Shown: in pieces, positions 1 to 7,937 of the stretch
Position numbering within the stretch: the stretch's first letter is position 1
How the letters are laid out: the number at the start of each line of letters is the position of its first letter
NCBI GenBank assembly: GCA_900546065.1
Contig: URBK01000001.1
Location: 124,001 to 188,000, forward strand
Origin: an uncultured Alistipes sp.
Lineage (GTDB): Bacteria; Bacteroidota; Bacteroidia; Bacteroidales; Rikenellaceae
Direction of reading: 5' to 3'
DNA length: 64,000 nt
Made by a program: the position numbers and the translations under genes
The notes under the pieces: generated by a model
Told to the model about the DNA's origin: nothing
Databases searched by the model: none
Seen by the model: the letters and a program-made list of their open reading frames with translations, nothing else

Positions 1-2
1 AT

Positions 3-398
3 ATGGGTGAGTTTGGAATCCTACTCTCTACCGGTGTCTGTGCCGCAATGTTCTCGTTCCGATGGACGGACAACTGGTTACGCAGGTTGCTTGACCGCCC
101 CGGTGCATTTGTCACACTCGCATCGGTCGCACTGGTCATCGGCTTTGTGCCGCATCTGTACACCTTGGCGATAACCATTACCTATCTTCTTCTGGCAGCC
201 CTGTTCTATCCCTCCGTTCGGGTCATGTCCGAATGCAAGGACACGGGGACACTTTCCGGATGGGCAAAGCATCCCGGAATGCTGTCAGAATCCTATCACG
301 ACAATCATCACGCAAATCTGCCGCATGAAGCGGACAGCGGCAACACTGACATATCCGCACAATATGAATCATTAAAACCGAATGAAAATGAAAAATAA
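3..398 (+). CDS. Small membrane protein at the window edge, unknown function
   Basis: Unrecognised protein of at least 131 aa; the first ATG lies two bases from the window edge, so the true start may be upstream and outside. Residues about 34-72 form two hydrophobic stretches (AFVTLASVALVIGF and LAITITYLLLAALFY) predicted to span the inner membrane. The C-terminal 60 residues are polar and rich in His, Asn and Glu. Its end overlaps the next gene by 17 bases, so the two are probably translationally coupled. The position upstream of a MobV relaxase suggests a mobilisation accessory role, but that is inference from context only. Confidence 0.5.
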   Translation: MGEFGILLSTGVCAAMFSFRWTDNWLRRLLDRPGAFVTLASVALVIGFVPHLYTLAITITYLLLAALFYPSVRVMSECKDTGTLSGWAKHPGMLSESYHDNHHANLPHEADSGNTDISAQYESLKPNENEK

Positions 399-1233
399 CC
401 AAAAGATACCTGTTTCCATATTGGCAGACAGGGAGGTATTCGAATATCTCAAGGAGAAAGGGGATGAACGCAAGACACGCACCGAAGCGTACTGTGACCT
501 GTTGGACAAATCACTGGCAGGTTTCGTTTCCCCGTTTTTAAGAAAGAAGGACTACGTGCTGCAACCCAACCAGTGCTACCTGACCGTTTCCGACCTCGCA
601 TCGGAGTGGCATTGGCACAGGGCTACCGTCCGTTCTTTTTTGAGTGCAATGGAGGCATTCGGCTTGCTGACCCGCATCCAGCTTCCCAAAAGCGTGGTCA
701 TTACCATGACCGTACAATCCGGTCAGGCAGCACAGCCCCGCGATGCACAGGAGCAGCCGGACTTTGCCGGACAGCTCCGTGAGGTATTGTCCGATTGGGT
801 AATCGGCAAAACGACCGCTGCCGAAACTGGCGTAATGTGTGGACAACTCGTAAGTCTGGCAAAGGCTGAAATTGCCGACCGTGACGCCGGACACTGTTCG
901 GACACCCATTCCATCACGACCTCCGCACATTCCGGCACTTTGGTCACGGAACATCGTGAAACAGCCCTGTGCTGCATCGCCCACGCCGCCCTGCAAAAAA
1001 TCCTGCACAAGTCGAGATTCGATGACAGTTCGCCGCTTGTGGATTTCTTCCGGCTTGACCTCGGCGAAGAATGGGCAGCTTTCATCGAGTCCGCCAAAGA
1101 CCTCGCCGGGCTGATTCTCGACACCGAGGCATCAGTGACGGACTTCGACATGGACGAAGACCAAGAACGCCTCAAATCGCTTCGCAAACCCTTTTTATCG
1201 CTTCTGGCGAAGGCACAGGCGATGGTGGATTGA
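382..1233 (+). CDS. Winged-helix-like mobilisation accessory protein (putative)
   Basis: 283-aa cytoplasmic protein with no signal peptide. Residues about 25-100 read like a replication- or mobilisation-type helix-turn-helix region: a tyrosine/arginine-rich segment, then YLTVSDLASEWHWHRATVRSFL, the last part looking like a recognition helix. The remainder is helical and acidic at the C-terminus. It overlaps the upstream membrane-protein gene and precedes the relaxase by 218 bases. A DNA-binding partner of the relaxase or a regulator of the mobilisation genes would fit. The assignment rests on visible helix-turn-helix character and context, not on a recognised family. Confidence 0.55.
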   Translation: MKMKNNQKIPVSILADREVFEYLKEKGDERKTRTEAYCDLLDKSLAGFVSPFLRKKDYVLQPNQCYLTVSDLASEWHWHRATVRSFLSAMEAFGLLTRIQLPKSVVITMTVQSGQAAQPRDAQEQPDFAGQLREVLSDWVIGKTTAAETGVMCGQLVSLAKAEIADRDAGHCSDTHSITTSAHSGTLVTEHRETALCCIAHAALQKILHKSRFDDSSPLVDFFRLDLGEEWAAFIESAKDLAGLILDTEASVTDFDMDEDQERLKSLRKPFLSLLAKAQAMVD

Positions 1234-1451
1234 ACCGGGAGTCGAAAACAGATTGTATAACGCGAACAATCCGCCTCCATCCCTTAACGGTCATCCTGCC
1301 GGTTATAGGAGGCACACGGGCTTGCCCGTCTGCCACGAAACAAAGGGAAGGGGGAGCCTAATACCCCGACCGTCTATCGACCGTCGGGAGGCTGTCCGGG
1401 CAAGCAGCAAGCTGGGACAGGACGGATTGTCCGAAACAACACGAAAAGAGT
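1234..1451 (+). other. oriT: Candidate origin of transfer (oriT) upstream of the MobV relaxase
   Basis: Non-coding interval directly before a MobV relaxase gene, where oriT usually lies in this family. It holds several short inverted repeats: ACGGGC-TT-GCCCGT at 1316-1329 (perfect 6-bp arms), CCCGAC at 1365-1370 pairing with GTCGGG at 1383-1388, and a direct repeat GACCGTC at 1368-1374 and 1379-1385. Inverted repeats beside the mob gene are the usual oriT architecture. I do not see a known MobV nick consensus, so the exact nick site is open. Confidence 0.45.
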
Positions 1452-2909
1452 ATGGCAGATCAAAAACAGGTACTTGATGTGAAGGTGTCGAAAGGCATCA
1501 CCACAGCCCAAAGTAACGAACACTTGCGTGATCGCAGTGAAAGGGCGGAAAAGTACGCTATGAATAAGGGGAATTACGACCCCACACGCAAACACCTGAA
1601 CTTCGAGATTGCACCCGGAGGCAAGGTACGTCCCATCGACACGAGCCGCAACATTCCCGAACGGATGGCGGACATATTGGAGAGGCGTGGAATCAAAGAC
1701 CCCAACGAAGGACTGGCAGAACCGAAGTACCGCACGGTGGTGAACTTCATTTTCGGCGGTTCCCGTAAGCGGATGCACGAACTCGCATTCGGCACGCAGA
1801 AAGTGGATTTCGAGAAAGATGCGGACAATATCCATATCAAAAGAGAAAGCGATATTGAACGCTGGGCGAAAGACGTCTATTCATTCGTGAGTGGCAAATA
1901 TGGCGAGCAGAACATCGCCGCATTCATCGTACACCTTGACGAATTGAATCCGCACGTCCACTGTACGCTCCTGCCAATCAAAGACGGTCGCTTTGCGTAC
2001 AAGGAAATATTCGCCGGTAAGGACAAGTTTGAATACAGCGCAAGGATGAAACAGCTTCATACCGACTTTTTCACCGAAGTCAATACAAGGTGGGGAATGT
2101 CGAGAGGAACAAGCATATCCGAAACAGGCGCACGGCACAGGACTACCGAAGAATACCGCCGTATGCTATCGGAAGAATGTACGACCATCGAGGAAAATAT
2201 CAGCCGTCATCAAAAAGTTCTGGCTGACCTCCAATCGGACATCCGTCTGGCAGAGCGCAGGGTCAAGGGGCTTACGACAATGGTCGATAACCTTGAGAAG
2301 TCGAAAGCCGAAAAAGAGGCCCTGCTATCGGCAGCCGAACAGGATTTGAAAGCGAACAAGGGTGATGCTGAACAATTAGCCGCACAAGTGAAAAGTCTGG
2401 AAAAAGAACTGGCCGGAATCAACAGGCAACTGGCAGATAAGCAGGAGAAGTTACAGACGGCTGACCGGCAGCTTGCCGAGCTGAAAGAGAACATGGATGC
2501 CATTGAGGAACGTACCGGGGAACTCAAGGAGGAAGCCTACAAATACTCCCATGATGTACATTCCAAAGTGGACACGTTGCTCAAGGATGTCCTGCTGGAA
2601 AATGTGGTCGGCGAGTATAGGAACGTATCGGCACAGATGGACGTGGCGGAACGGCAACTGTTCGACGGCTCGCTCGTCCAGTCCATAGCGGAACAAGGTA
2701 CAGACGTGATGCACTGCGCGACGATGCTGTTTCTCGGTATGGTCGATGATGCCACCACTTTTGCCGAAACTCGTGGCGGCGGAGGTGGCGGCAGCGACCT
2801 GAAATGGGGACGCGACGAGGACGAGGACAACCGTGCATGGGCACTCCGCTGCATGAGGATGGCGAGCCGCATGATGCGCCCGGCCATTGGCAAGAAACCC
2901 AAACGGTAA
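1452..2909 (+). CDS. MobV-family relaxase (Pre/Mob plasmid recombination type)
   Basis: 485-aa relaxase that would nick oriT and stay covalently bound to the transferred strand. The HUH-type metal-binding motif is visible as HLDELNPHVHC at about residues 161-171, the characteristic HxDExNPHxH signature of the MobV/Pre family. The N-terminal half carries the catalytic domain. Residues about 235-360 are a long coiled coil of Glu/Lys/Leu heptads. A run of six glycines near residue 445 precedes a short basic tail ending KKPKR. The start follows the candidate oriT and there is no competing upstream ATG. A MobV relaxase together with a TraJ-TraO conjugation apparatus is noteworthy, because CTnDOT-type elements use a different relaxase. 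Confidence 0.9.
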   Translation: MADQKQVLDVKVSKGITTAQSNEHLRDRSERAEKYAMNKGNYDPTRKHLNFEIAPGGKVRPIDTSRNIPERMADILERRGIKDPNEGLAEPKYRTVVNFIFGGSRKRMHELAFGTQKVDFEKDADNIHIKRESDIERWAKDVYSFVSGKYGEQNIAAFIVHLDELNPHVHCTLLPIKDGRFAYKEIFAGKDKFEYSARMKQLHTDFFTEVNTRWGMSRGTSISETGARHRTTEEYRRMLSEECTTIEENISRHQKVLADLQSDIRLAERRVKGLTTMVDNLEKSKAEKEALLSAAEQDLKANKGDAEQLAAQVKSLEKELAGINRQLADKQEKLQTADRQLAELKENMDAIEERTGELKEEAYKYSHDVHSKVDTLLKDVLLENVVGEYRNVSAQMDVAERQLFDGSLVQSIAEQGTDVMHCATMLFLGMVDDATTFAETRGGGGGGSDLKWGRDEDEDNRAWALRCMRMASRMMRPAIGKKPKR

Positions 2910-2963
2910 GTGGCGTACGCCTTATTACAAATCAAAAAGTATAACGAATAATATCATTGGAAT

Positions 2964-4364
2964 ATGACGAAACAGATCTTTTTTATATTGGCCGTGCTTT
3001 GCACGTTGCAGGCGCAGGCAAGTGTACAACCCGTACAGGTGGATACTGTACAACATACACCGTACTATAATGTCTCGGAGGAACGGCAACCGATACAGCC
3101 CGTCTATCTTGACGGAGTGGTACTTCCGGCATCCCGGACTGGCAACTGGTTTGTCAGCATTGCCGGGGGTACGTCCGCCTTTCTCGGCACACCTCTCGGC
3201 TGCGAAGACCTCTTCGGACGCTTGAAACCCTCGTACAGTTTCGCAGTCGGAAAATGGTTCACTCCGTCCGTCGGTGCACGTATCAATTACAGCGGTGTGC
3301 AGTTCAAAGATGGAACATTGTCCAATCAGGAATACCACCATATCCATGCGGATCTGCTGTGGAATGTCCTTGGCCGCAGATATGCCCGGCAAGAACAGGT
3401 ACGCTGGAATCTTGCTCCCTTTGCCGGTGTCGGCCTGTTGCACAATGCTTCTAACGGGAATAATCCCTTTGCTGTTTCGTATGGCGTACAGGGAGAATAT
3501 CGGATTTCCAAACGAGTAAGTGCCATGTTGGAACTCTCCGGCACGACCACCTTTCAGGACTTCGATGGTTACGGACGCCCGAACCGCCTCGGCGACCACA
3601 TGGTATCGCTGACCGCCGGTTTCACGTTTCATCTCGGAAAGGTCGGTTGGAAACGCGCGGTTGATGCAACACCTTACATTCGTCAGAATGAGTGGCTCGT
3701 GGATTATGCCAATGTCTTGTCCGGAGAAAACAAGCGTTATAAAGACTGGTACGACCGCAACCGACGGACGCTCGCAGAATTGTTGAAAATTCTGGAAATA
3801 GAAGGCTTGCTTGACAAGTACGGTCATCTGGTTAATGACGATGAGACCGACCGCCGTCAAGGTTATCCCAGAAATAATTACAGCGGATTGAACTCACTTC
3901 GGGCAAGATTGAAAAACCGGCATTGGGATGGAATCTCGCCACTTGATTCTGCAAGTATTATATATGGCAACAACGGAGATGATTCCGAACAACCGGGCAT
4001 AATCGTTTCTGAAAAGACGGAACTCATACAAGCCGGAAATTGCATCGGGTCGCCTGTCTATTTCTTTTTTAACCTCAATACGGCGCACCTGACGGATGCT
4101 TCCCAAATGCTTAACCTTGATGAACTGGCTCGCGTGGCCAAGAAATACGGATTATCCGTGAAAGTGACCGGCGCGGCCGACAGTTCGACTGGAACTCCCG
4201 TGCTTAATGGTTCATTAAGCACATTGAGAGCGGATCATATCGTTGCAGAATTAGAAAAGCGTGGCATACCGATCGAACGCATCGTCAAGGTAAGCAGGGG
4301 CGGCATAGCTGACCATGTGCCGGTCGAAGCCAACAGGCATACGAAAGTGGAGTTATTCTTTTAG
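2964..4364 (+). CDS. OmpA-family outer membrane protein
   Basis: 466 aa with a cleavable signal peptide (ends LCTLQAQA, about residue 19). Residues about 50-230 look like an OMP beta-barrel with alternating aromatic strands (ARINYSGVQF, SVSAMLELSGTTTFQDF). A C-terminal OmpA-like peptidoglycan-binding domain spans about residues 355-466: a YFFFNLN start, then LARVAKKYGLSVKVTGAADS and a late segment around ANRHTKVELFF. Two lysine-rich helical segments lie between the domains. It is 54 bases after the relaxase, on the same strand and followed by a terminator, so it probably ends the mobilisation operon. Its role in transfer (envelope anchoring or surface recognition) is inference. Confidence 0.8.
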   Translation: MTKQIFFILAVLCTLQAQASVQPVQVDTVQHTPYYNVSEERQPIQPVYLDGVVLPASRTGNWFVSIAGGTSAFLGTPLGCEDLFGRLKPSYSFAVGKWFTPSVGARINYSGVQFKDGTLSNQEYHHIHADLLWNVLGRRYARQEQVRWNLAPFAGVGLLHNASNGNNPFAVSYGVQGEYRISKRVSAMLELSGTTTFQDFDGYGRPNRLGDHMVSLTAGFTFHLGKVGWKRAVDATPYIRQNEWLVDYANVLSGENKRYKDWYDRNRRTLAELLKILEIEGLLDKYGHLVNDDETDRRQGYPRNNYSGLNSLRARLKNRHWDGISPLDSASIIYGNNGDDSEQPGIIVSEKTELIQAGNCIGSPVYFFFNLNTAHLTDASQMLNLDELARVAKKYGLSVKVTGAADSSTGTPVLNGSLSTLRADHIVAELEKRGIPIERIVKVSRGGIADHVPVEANRHTKVELFF

Positions 4365-4384
4365 TTTTTACATTAACTTTCATC

Positions 4385-4424
4385 AAGTCCCTCAATCTAT
4401 AATCCGGATTGCAGGGACTTTTTT
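4385..4424 (+). terminator. Intrinsic terminator after the OmpA-family gene
   Basis: Stem AAGTCCCTCAATC (4385-4397) pairs with GATTG-CAGGGACTT (4407-4420), with one bulged base, and is followed by a T run. It separates the plus-strand mobilisation genes from the convergent B12 operon. Confidence 0.85.
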
Positions 4425-4464
4425 GTGAATGGCTATCATAACGTTATCAATGAGAGTAATAAGA

Positions 4465-5061
4465 TTATAGGTTTCCTGAATCCGGATTACGCTTCGTATG
4501 ACTGATAATATTTTCTGTCGAGTTATGAAATAATCCGCTTACGAGCACAAGATATTCTGGTAAAATATCATTCTTTCCCCAAAGCAGTTCTATCCCGAAA
4601 AGTTCCGAGAGGGTACGTGCTATATCGAATCCGAATGCTTCAAGCGAGGGACGTACTTTGTCCGGATGCAGGCAAGGACGGTTGCATTTGCGGGCGCATT
4701 CGGAATCTGGACAGTATAGGCATTTTCCTACATAGGCGAATGCCCGACCTCCGAATCTGAGTTCCAGTTTCAACAGTTCTTTTTCTATCCTGATTCGTTC
4801 AGGCCTGATTAACTCTTGTGATTTGTCTATCGGGATGCCTTTTTCGATAGGAACAATTTTGGTAGCCATAAGATAGGCATACTTGTATTGGCGCAGAAAT
4901 TCTCCGGTATCGAAATCGAACGGCGGGCATCCCCAACTGTTCCCGTAGTTGGAGCATTGCTTGCATAGCTCGATGAAGCGTTTTTCATCTCGGAAACGTA
5001 AAATGTATTCGTCCACGCTGATATTTGTCGTGAAATTCTCTGTGATGTATCCTTTGCTCAT
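4465..5061 (-). CDS. DUF2284 cysteine-rich metal-binding protein, last gene of the B12 operon
   Basis: 198-aa cytoplasmic protein of the DUF2284 family. It has two cysteine clusters: CKQCSNYGNSWGCPPF at about residues 34-49 and CLYCPDSECARKCNRPC at about 113-130, a pattern suited to an Fe-S or other metal site. Its start overlaps the end of the BtuD-like ATPase gene by four bases, so it belongs to the cobalamin operon. The biochemical function is not established; location suggests a role in corrinoid handling or reduction before adenosylation, which is inference. Confidence 0.8.
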   Translation of the reverse strand: MSKGYITENFTTNISVDEYILRFRDEKRFIELCKQCSNYGNSWGCPPFDFDTGEFLRQYKYAYLMATKIVPIEKGIPIDKSQELIRPERIRIEKELLKLELRFGGRAFAYVGKCLYCPDSECARKCNRPCLHPDKVRPSLEAFGFDIARTLSELFGIELLWGKNDILPEYLVLVSGLFHNSTENIISHTKRNPDSGNL

Positions 5062-5816
5062 TGCTTCACTTTAATGGAACCTGTTGCGGTATCGAACGTC
5101 ACGGAATTATTACGGAACAGCCGTTCGATGCAACCGCTCCGGCGCATCTCTTCGGTCGGCAGGCACGACAGGCAGGGCGGGTCGATAAGGGCTATCGCAT
5201 CGGTGAGCGACAGGGCGATATCCAGCTCGTGAGTGGAAAAAAGGATGCACTTGTTTTCTTCATGCGCCAGCCGTGCCAGTAGCGTACACAATTCGTAGCG
5301 GTTGGGCATGTCGAGAAACGAGGTGGGTTCGTCGAGCAGGATAATCGGCGTGGATTGAGCAAGGGCGCGTGCGATCATGATGCGCTGGCATTCGCCGTCC
5401 GACATCTTGTCCATTGTGCGTTCCGCATAATCTTCCATGCCCACCGAGGCGAGCGACCGCATAACGATCTCCGTGTCGGCCTTCTGCATCCTTCCTATCC
5501 AATTGGTATAGGGTGCGCGGCCGATAGCCACGACGTCCTCGCATTTGAGGTTGGCGATGCGTGTGCGCTCGGTCGTGACGAATGCCAGTGTTCTTGCTCT
5601 CTCTACAACCCGCATATCAGCGGCGTTATGCCCGTCGAGCAGGATTCTACCGGCATAACGGCGGTTCAGTCCGGCGATGGCGCGGAGCAGCGTCGATTTG
5701 CCCGTGCCGTTGCGCCCGATAAGGGCTGTCAGTTTGCCTTTTTCTATGGTGGCTTCCACCTCGCAGAGCAAAGTTCGCTCGCCGTAGCCTATGGAAAAAT
5801 CGTGTAACTCTATCAT
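5058..5816 (-). CDS. btuD: BtuD-like ABC transporter ATPase for cobalamin
   Basis: 252-aa ATPase subunit energising corrinoid import across the inner membrane. Visible motifs: Walker A GRNGTGKST near residue 33, signature MSDGECQRIMIARAL (SDGE rather than SGGE), Walker B IILLDEPTSFLD, and switch His in STHELD. An in-frame ATG exists at 5924, but that extension reads as permease sequence in another frame. The start at 5816 makes the classic ATGA overlap with the permease stop, so it is chosen. The family also includes haem and siderophore ATPases; the riboswitch and the BtuG/BtuB neighbours make cobalamin the likely substrate. Confidence 0.9.
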   Translation of the reverse strand: MIELHDFSIGYGERTLLCEVEATIEKGKLTALIGRNGTGKSTLLRAIAGLNRRYAGRILLDGHNAADMRVVERARTLAFVTTERTRIANLKCEDVVAIGRAPYTNWIGRMQKADTEIVMRSLASVGMEDYAERTMDKMSDGECQRIMIARALAQSTPIILLDEPTSFLDMPNRYELCTLLARLAHEENKCILFSTHELDIALSLTDAIALIDPPCLSCLPTEEMRRSGCIERLFRNNSVTFDTATGSIKVKQ

Positions 5817-6793
5817 GCTGTAACGGATTTGTTGCGCAAGACCACCCACACCACAATGGGGATTCCCAGCAATGCGGTGATGGCGTTGATCGGCAGGGTG
5901 AACAGTTTGGAAACGAGGTCGCAAAGCAGCAGCACGGAAGCACCCGAAAGAACAGTTCCCGGCACGAGCACCCGATGGTCACTGTTGCGGAACAGCATCC
6001 GCGTGACGTGGGGCATGGCCAGCCCGATGAAACCTATCGGACCGCAAAAGGCGGTCACCGTGCCGGCCAGCAACGTCGTGGAGAGGAACAGCAGTCCGCG
6101 TGAGCGACGGACGTTCAGCCCCATCGTCACGGCATACTCCTCGCCGAACAGCAGCAGGTTGAGCGGCTTGATGGTGATTACGGCCAACAACAATCCGGCG
6201 ATAATCGACGGGATGAGTACCGCAAGCTGGTTGAAGGTCACGTCGCCGAGCGATCCCATCGTCCAGATGACGAACATTTTCAAGGATTCATCGTTGGCAA
6301 CATACTGCAATATTTGGACGACCGCACCGATTCCCGACGAGAACATCATGCCGAGAATCAGAATTACCATGATATCCTTGATGCGGTGTCCGACGGCGGC
6401 GATGACAACCAACACGATTGCCGCTCCGAGCCATGCCGCCCCAGCGATGCCTATCGACGAGCCGACGCCCGCAAGCACGACGAGCGCCACGCCGAGGCTC
6501 GCGCCCGAACTGATGCCGAGCACGTAAGGCCCGGCAAGGGGATTGCGGAAGAGGGTCTGCATCTGAAGACCGCTGACCGACAGGGCGGCTCCGGCCAGCA
6601 ACGCGACCACCGCCTTAATCAGTCGGATATTCAGTATGATTTTCGCCGTCGCTCGCGGACAATCGCCACCCGTCAGGGCCGCCCAAACATCGCCGAGCGG
6701 CACGGCGACAGCCCCCACCGCCAAATCCAGCAGAAACAGGAAGAGGGTGAGGGCAGCCAGTGCGGTAAATAATAGGACGGAACGGGAGCGCAT
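5813..6793 (-). CDS. btuC: BtuC-like FecCD-family permease
   Basis: 326-aa polytopic inner-membrane permease, normal length for the FecCD/BtuC family, with about ten hydrophobic spans. Family hallmarks are visible: NPLAGPYVLGISSGASLGV, then GPIGFIGLAMPHVTRMLF with the following HRVLVPGTVLSGA segment that contacts the ATPase. It would form a homodimer receiving corrinoid from the BtuF-like lipoprotein. The gene abuts btuF (one stop, next start directly adjacent) and overlaps btuD by four bases. Confidence 0.92.
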   Translation of the reverse strand: MRSRSVLLFTALAALTLFLFLLDLAVGAVAVPLGDVWAALTGGDCPRATAKIILNIRLIKAVVALLAGAALSVSGLQMQTLFRNPLAGPYVLGISSGASLGVALVVLAGVGSSIGIAGAAWLGAAIVLVVIAAVGHRIKDIMVILILGMMFSSGIGAVVQILQYVANDESLKMFVIWTMGSLGDVTFNQLAVLIPSIIAGLLLAVITIKPLNLLLFGEEYAVTMGLNVRRSRGLLFLSTTLLAGTVTAFCGPIGFIGLAMPHVTRMLFRNSDHRVLVPGTVLSGASVLLLCDLVSKLFTLPINAITALLGIPIVVWVVLRNKSVTA

Positions 6794-7933
6794 TTATTTC
6801 AATTGCTTGTAATAGACGAAATCTTCTGCGACCAGTTCGGGGTGGAATATCTTTACGAGGTCTCGTAGCACGAGGTCGGGATTCACCACGGCCGACTCGT
6901 AGTAGTCGTTGCCGCCGGCGGCATTCGTGCGGGCGTTGTTGTTATAGACGTATCCGTTGCGGAAGCACCGGGTGTCGGTGAACTTCGGGCAGGCGGCTCG
7001 CAGCTCGTCGAGCGTGTTCGCCATACCCACATGCAGCCACATATCGACTTGCGAGGCCAGCAGATACGCCTCTTCGAGGTCGATGGGCGCGGAAGCGTTT
7101 CCCGTGTTCTTCTTGTAGATGTAATCGCCTCCGGCATCTTTGATCAACCGGGCGACATAGCTTTCAGTCGAGGGCATGAACCAATTGTCGCCGTAAGGTG
7201 TGTTGAGCATCACTGAAGGGGCATCGATGGCTGCATCGGTTACTCGCTTTTTCAAAGCGTTATAGCGAACCGGAATATCGGCAAACACTTTCTCTCCCTC
7301 TGTCCGTTTCCCCGCAACCTCCGCTAATGCCACCAGCCATTCGGCCTTGCCCAGCGGAGACTCTTCCAGATAATCGCCAACATACATGAACGGGATGTTC
7401 AGTTCTTTCAGTTTTCCCTCCATCGAGCTCGCGCCGTTCACGCCGTAAAGCAGCACGAGGTCGGGGTTGAGCGAGAGCAGCAGCTCGTAGTTGATGTTCC
7501 CTTCGTAGCCCACGTCGCCGACGCTGTCACGATGAGCCTGAATATCGGGATTGGAAATGTAGTCGATACCCGATACGCCAACGACGCAACGGTCTTCGTC
7601 AATAGCATCGAGCATGGCGATATGGGTAGAGGACATGCAGATGATGCGCTCGGCATCTTCTCCGAGCACCTGACCGGTGAAATCTTCGGGTACGCTTTCT
7701 CCGTTACGGGCGATGAACAGGTAGGTGGTAATACTGTCAGCTCCCTGCCAAGGGTTCGTGACGGTAACCAATACGCTCTTTTTGCCGTCTGCACCTTTTA
7801 TGTCAAACCCCGAAGCGTATTCGGGTGTATAGACCGCTCGGTTGAAATCGGCAAGTTTGGAACTCTTATCATGGCAGCCTGTGAATGTCAGTACAAGCAG
7901 CAATATCAGGCTCAGATTTTTCAATGTTTTCAT
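6794..7933 (-). CDS. btuF: BtuF-like corrinoid-binding lipoprotein
   Basis: 379-aa substrate-binding protein of the periplasmic-binding-protein 2 (BtuF/FecB) type. A lipoprotein signal ends LTFTGC at about residue 20. The residues after the cysteine (HDKSSK) lack the acidic cluster seen in the surface lipoproteins of this operon, consistent with retention at the periplasmic face. The family body is seen in ERIICMSSTHIAMLDAI, GVSGIDYI and LLSLNPDLVLLYG, followed by the long-helix clam-shell halves. Four bases separate it from the BtuB stop. Specificity is taken from the operon, not from binding residues. Confidence 0.88.
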   Translation of the reverse strand: MKTLKNLSLILLLVLTFTGCHDKSSKLADFNRAVYTPEYASGFDIKGADGKKSVLVTVTNPWQGADSITTYLFIARNGESVPEDFTGQVLGEDAERIICMSSTHIAMLDAIDEDRCVVGVSGIDYISNPDIQAHRDSVGDVGYEGNINYELLLSLNPDLVLLYGVNGASSMEGKLKELNIPFMYVGDYLEESPLGKAEWLVALAEVAGKRTEGEKVFADIPVRYNALKKRVTDAAIDAPSVMLNTPYGDNWFMPSTESYVARLIKDAGGDYIYKKNTGNASAPIDLEEAYLLASQVDMWLHVGMANTLDELRAACPKFTDTRCFRNGYVYNNNARTNAAGGNDYYESAVVNPDLVLRDLVKIFHPELVAEDFVYYKQLK

Positions 7934-7937
7934 ATCG

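Noticed and set aside
5817..5924. N-terminal extension of the BtuD-like ORF
   Set aside because: The extra 36 residues are the permease C-terminus in another frame; the ATGA overlap marks the true start.
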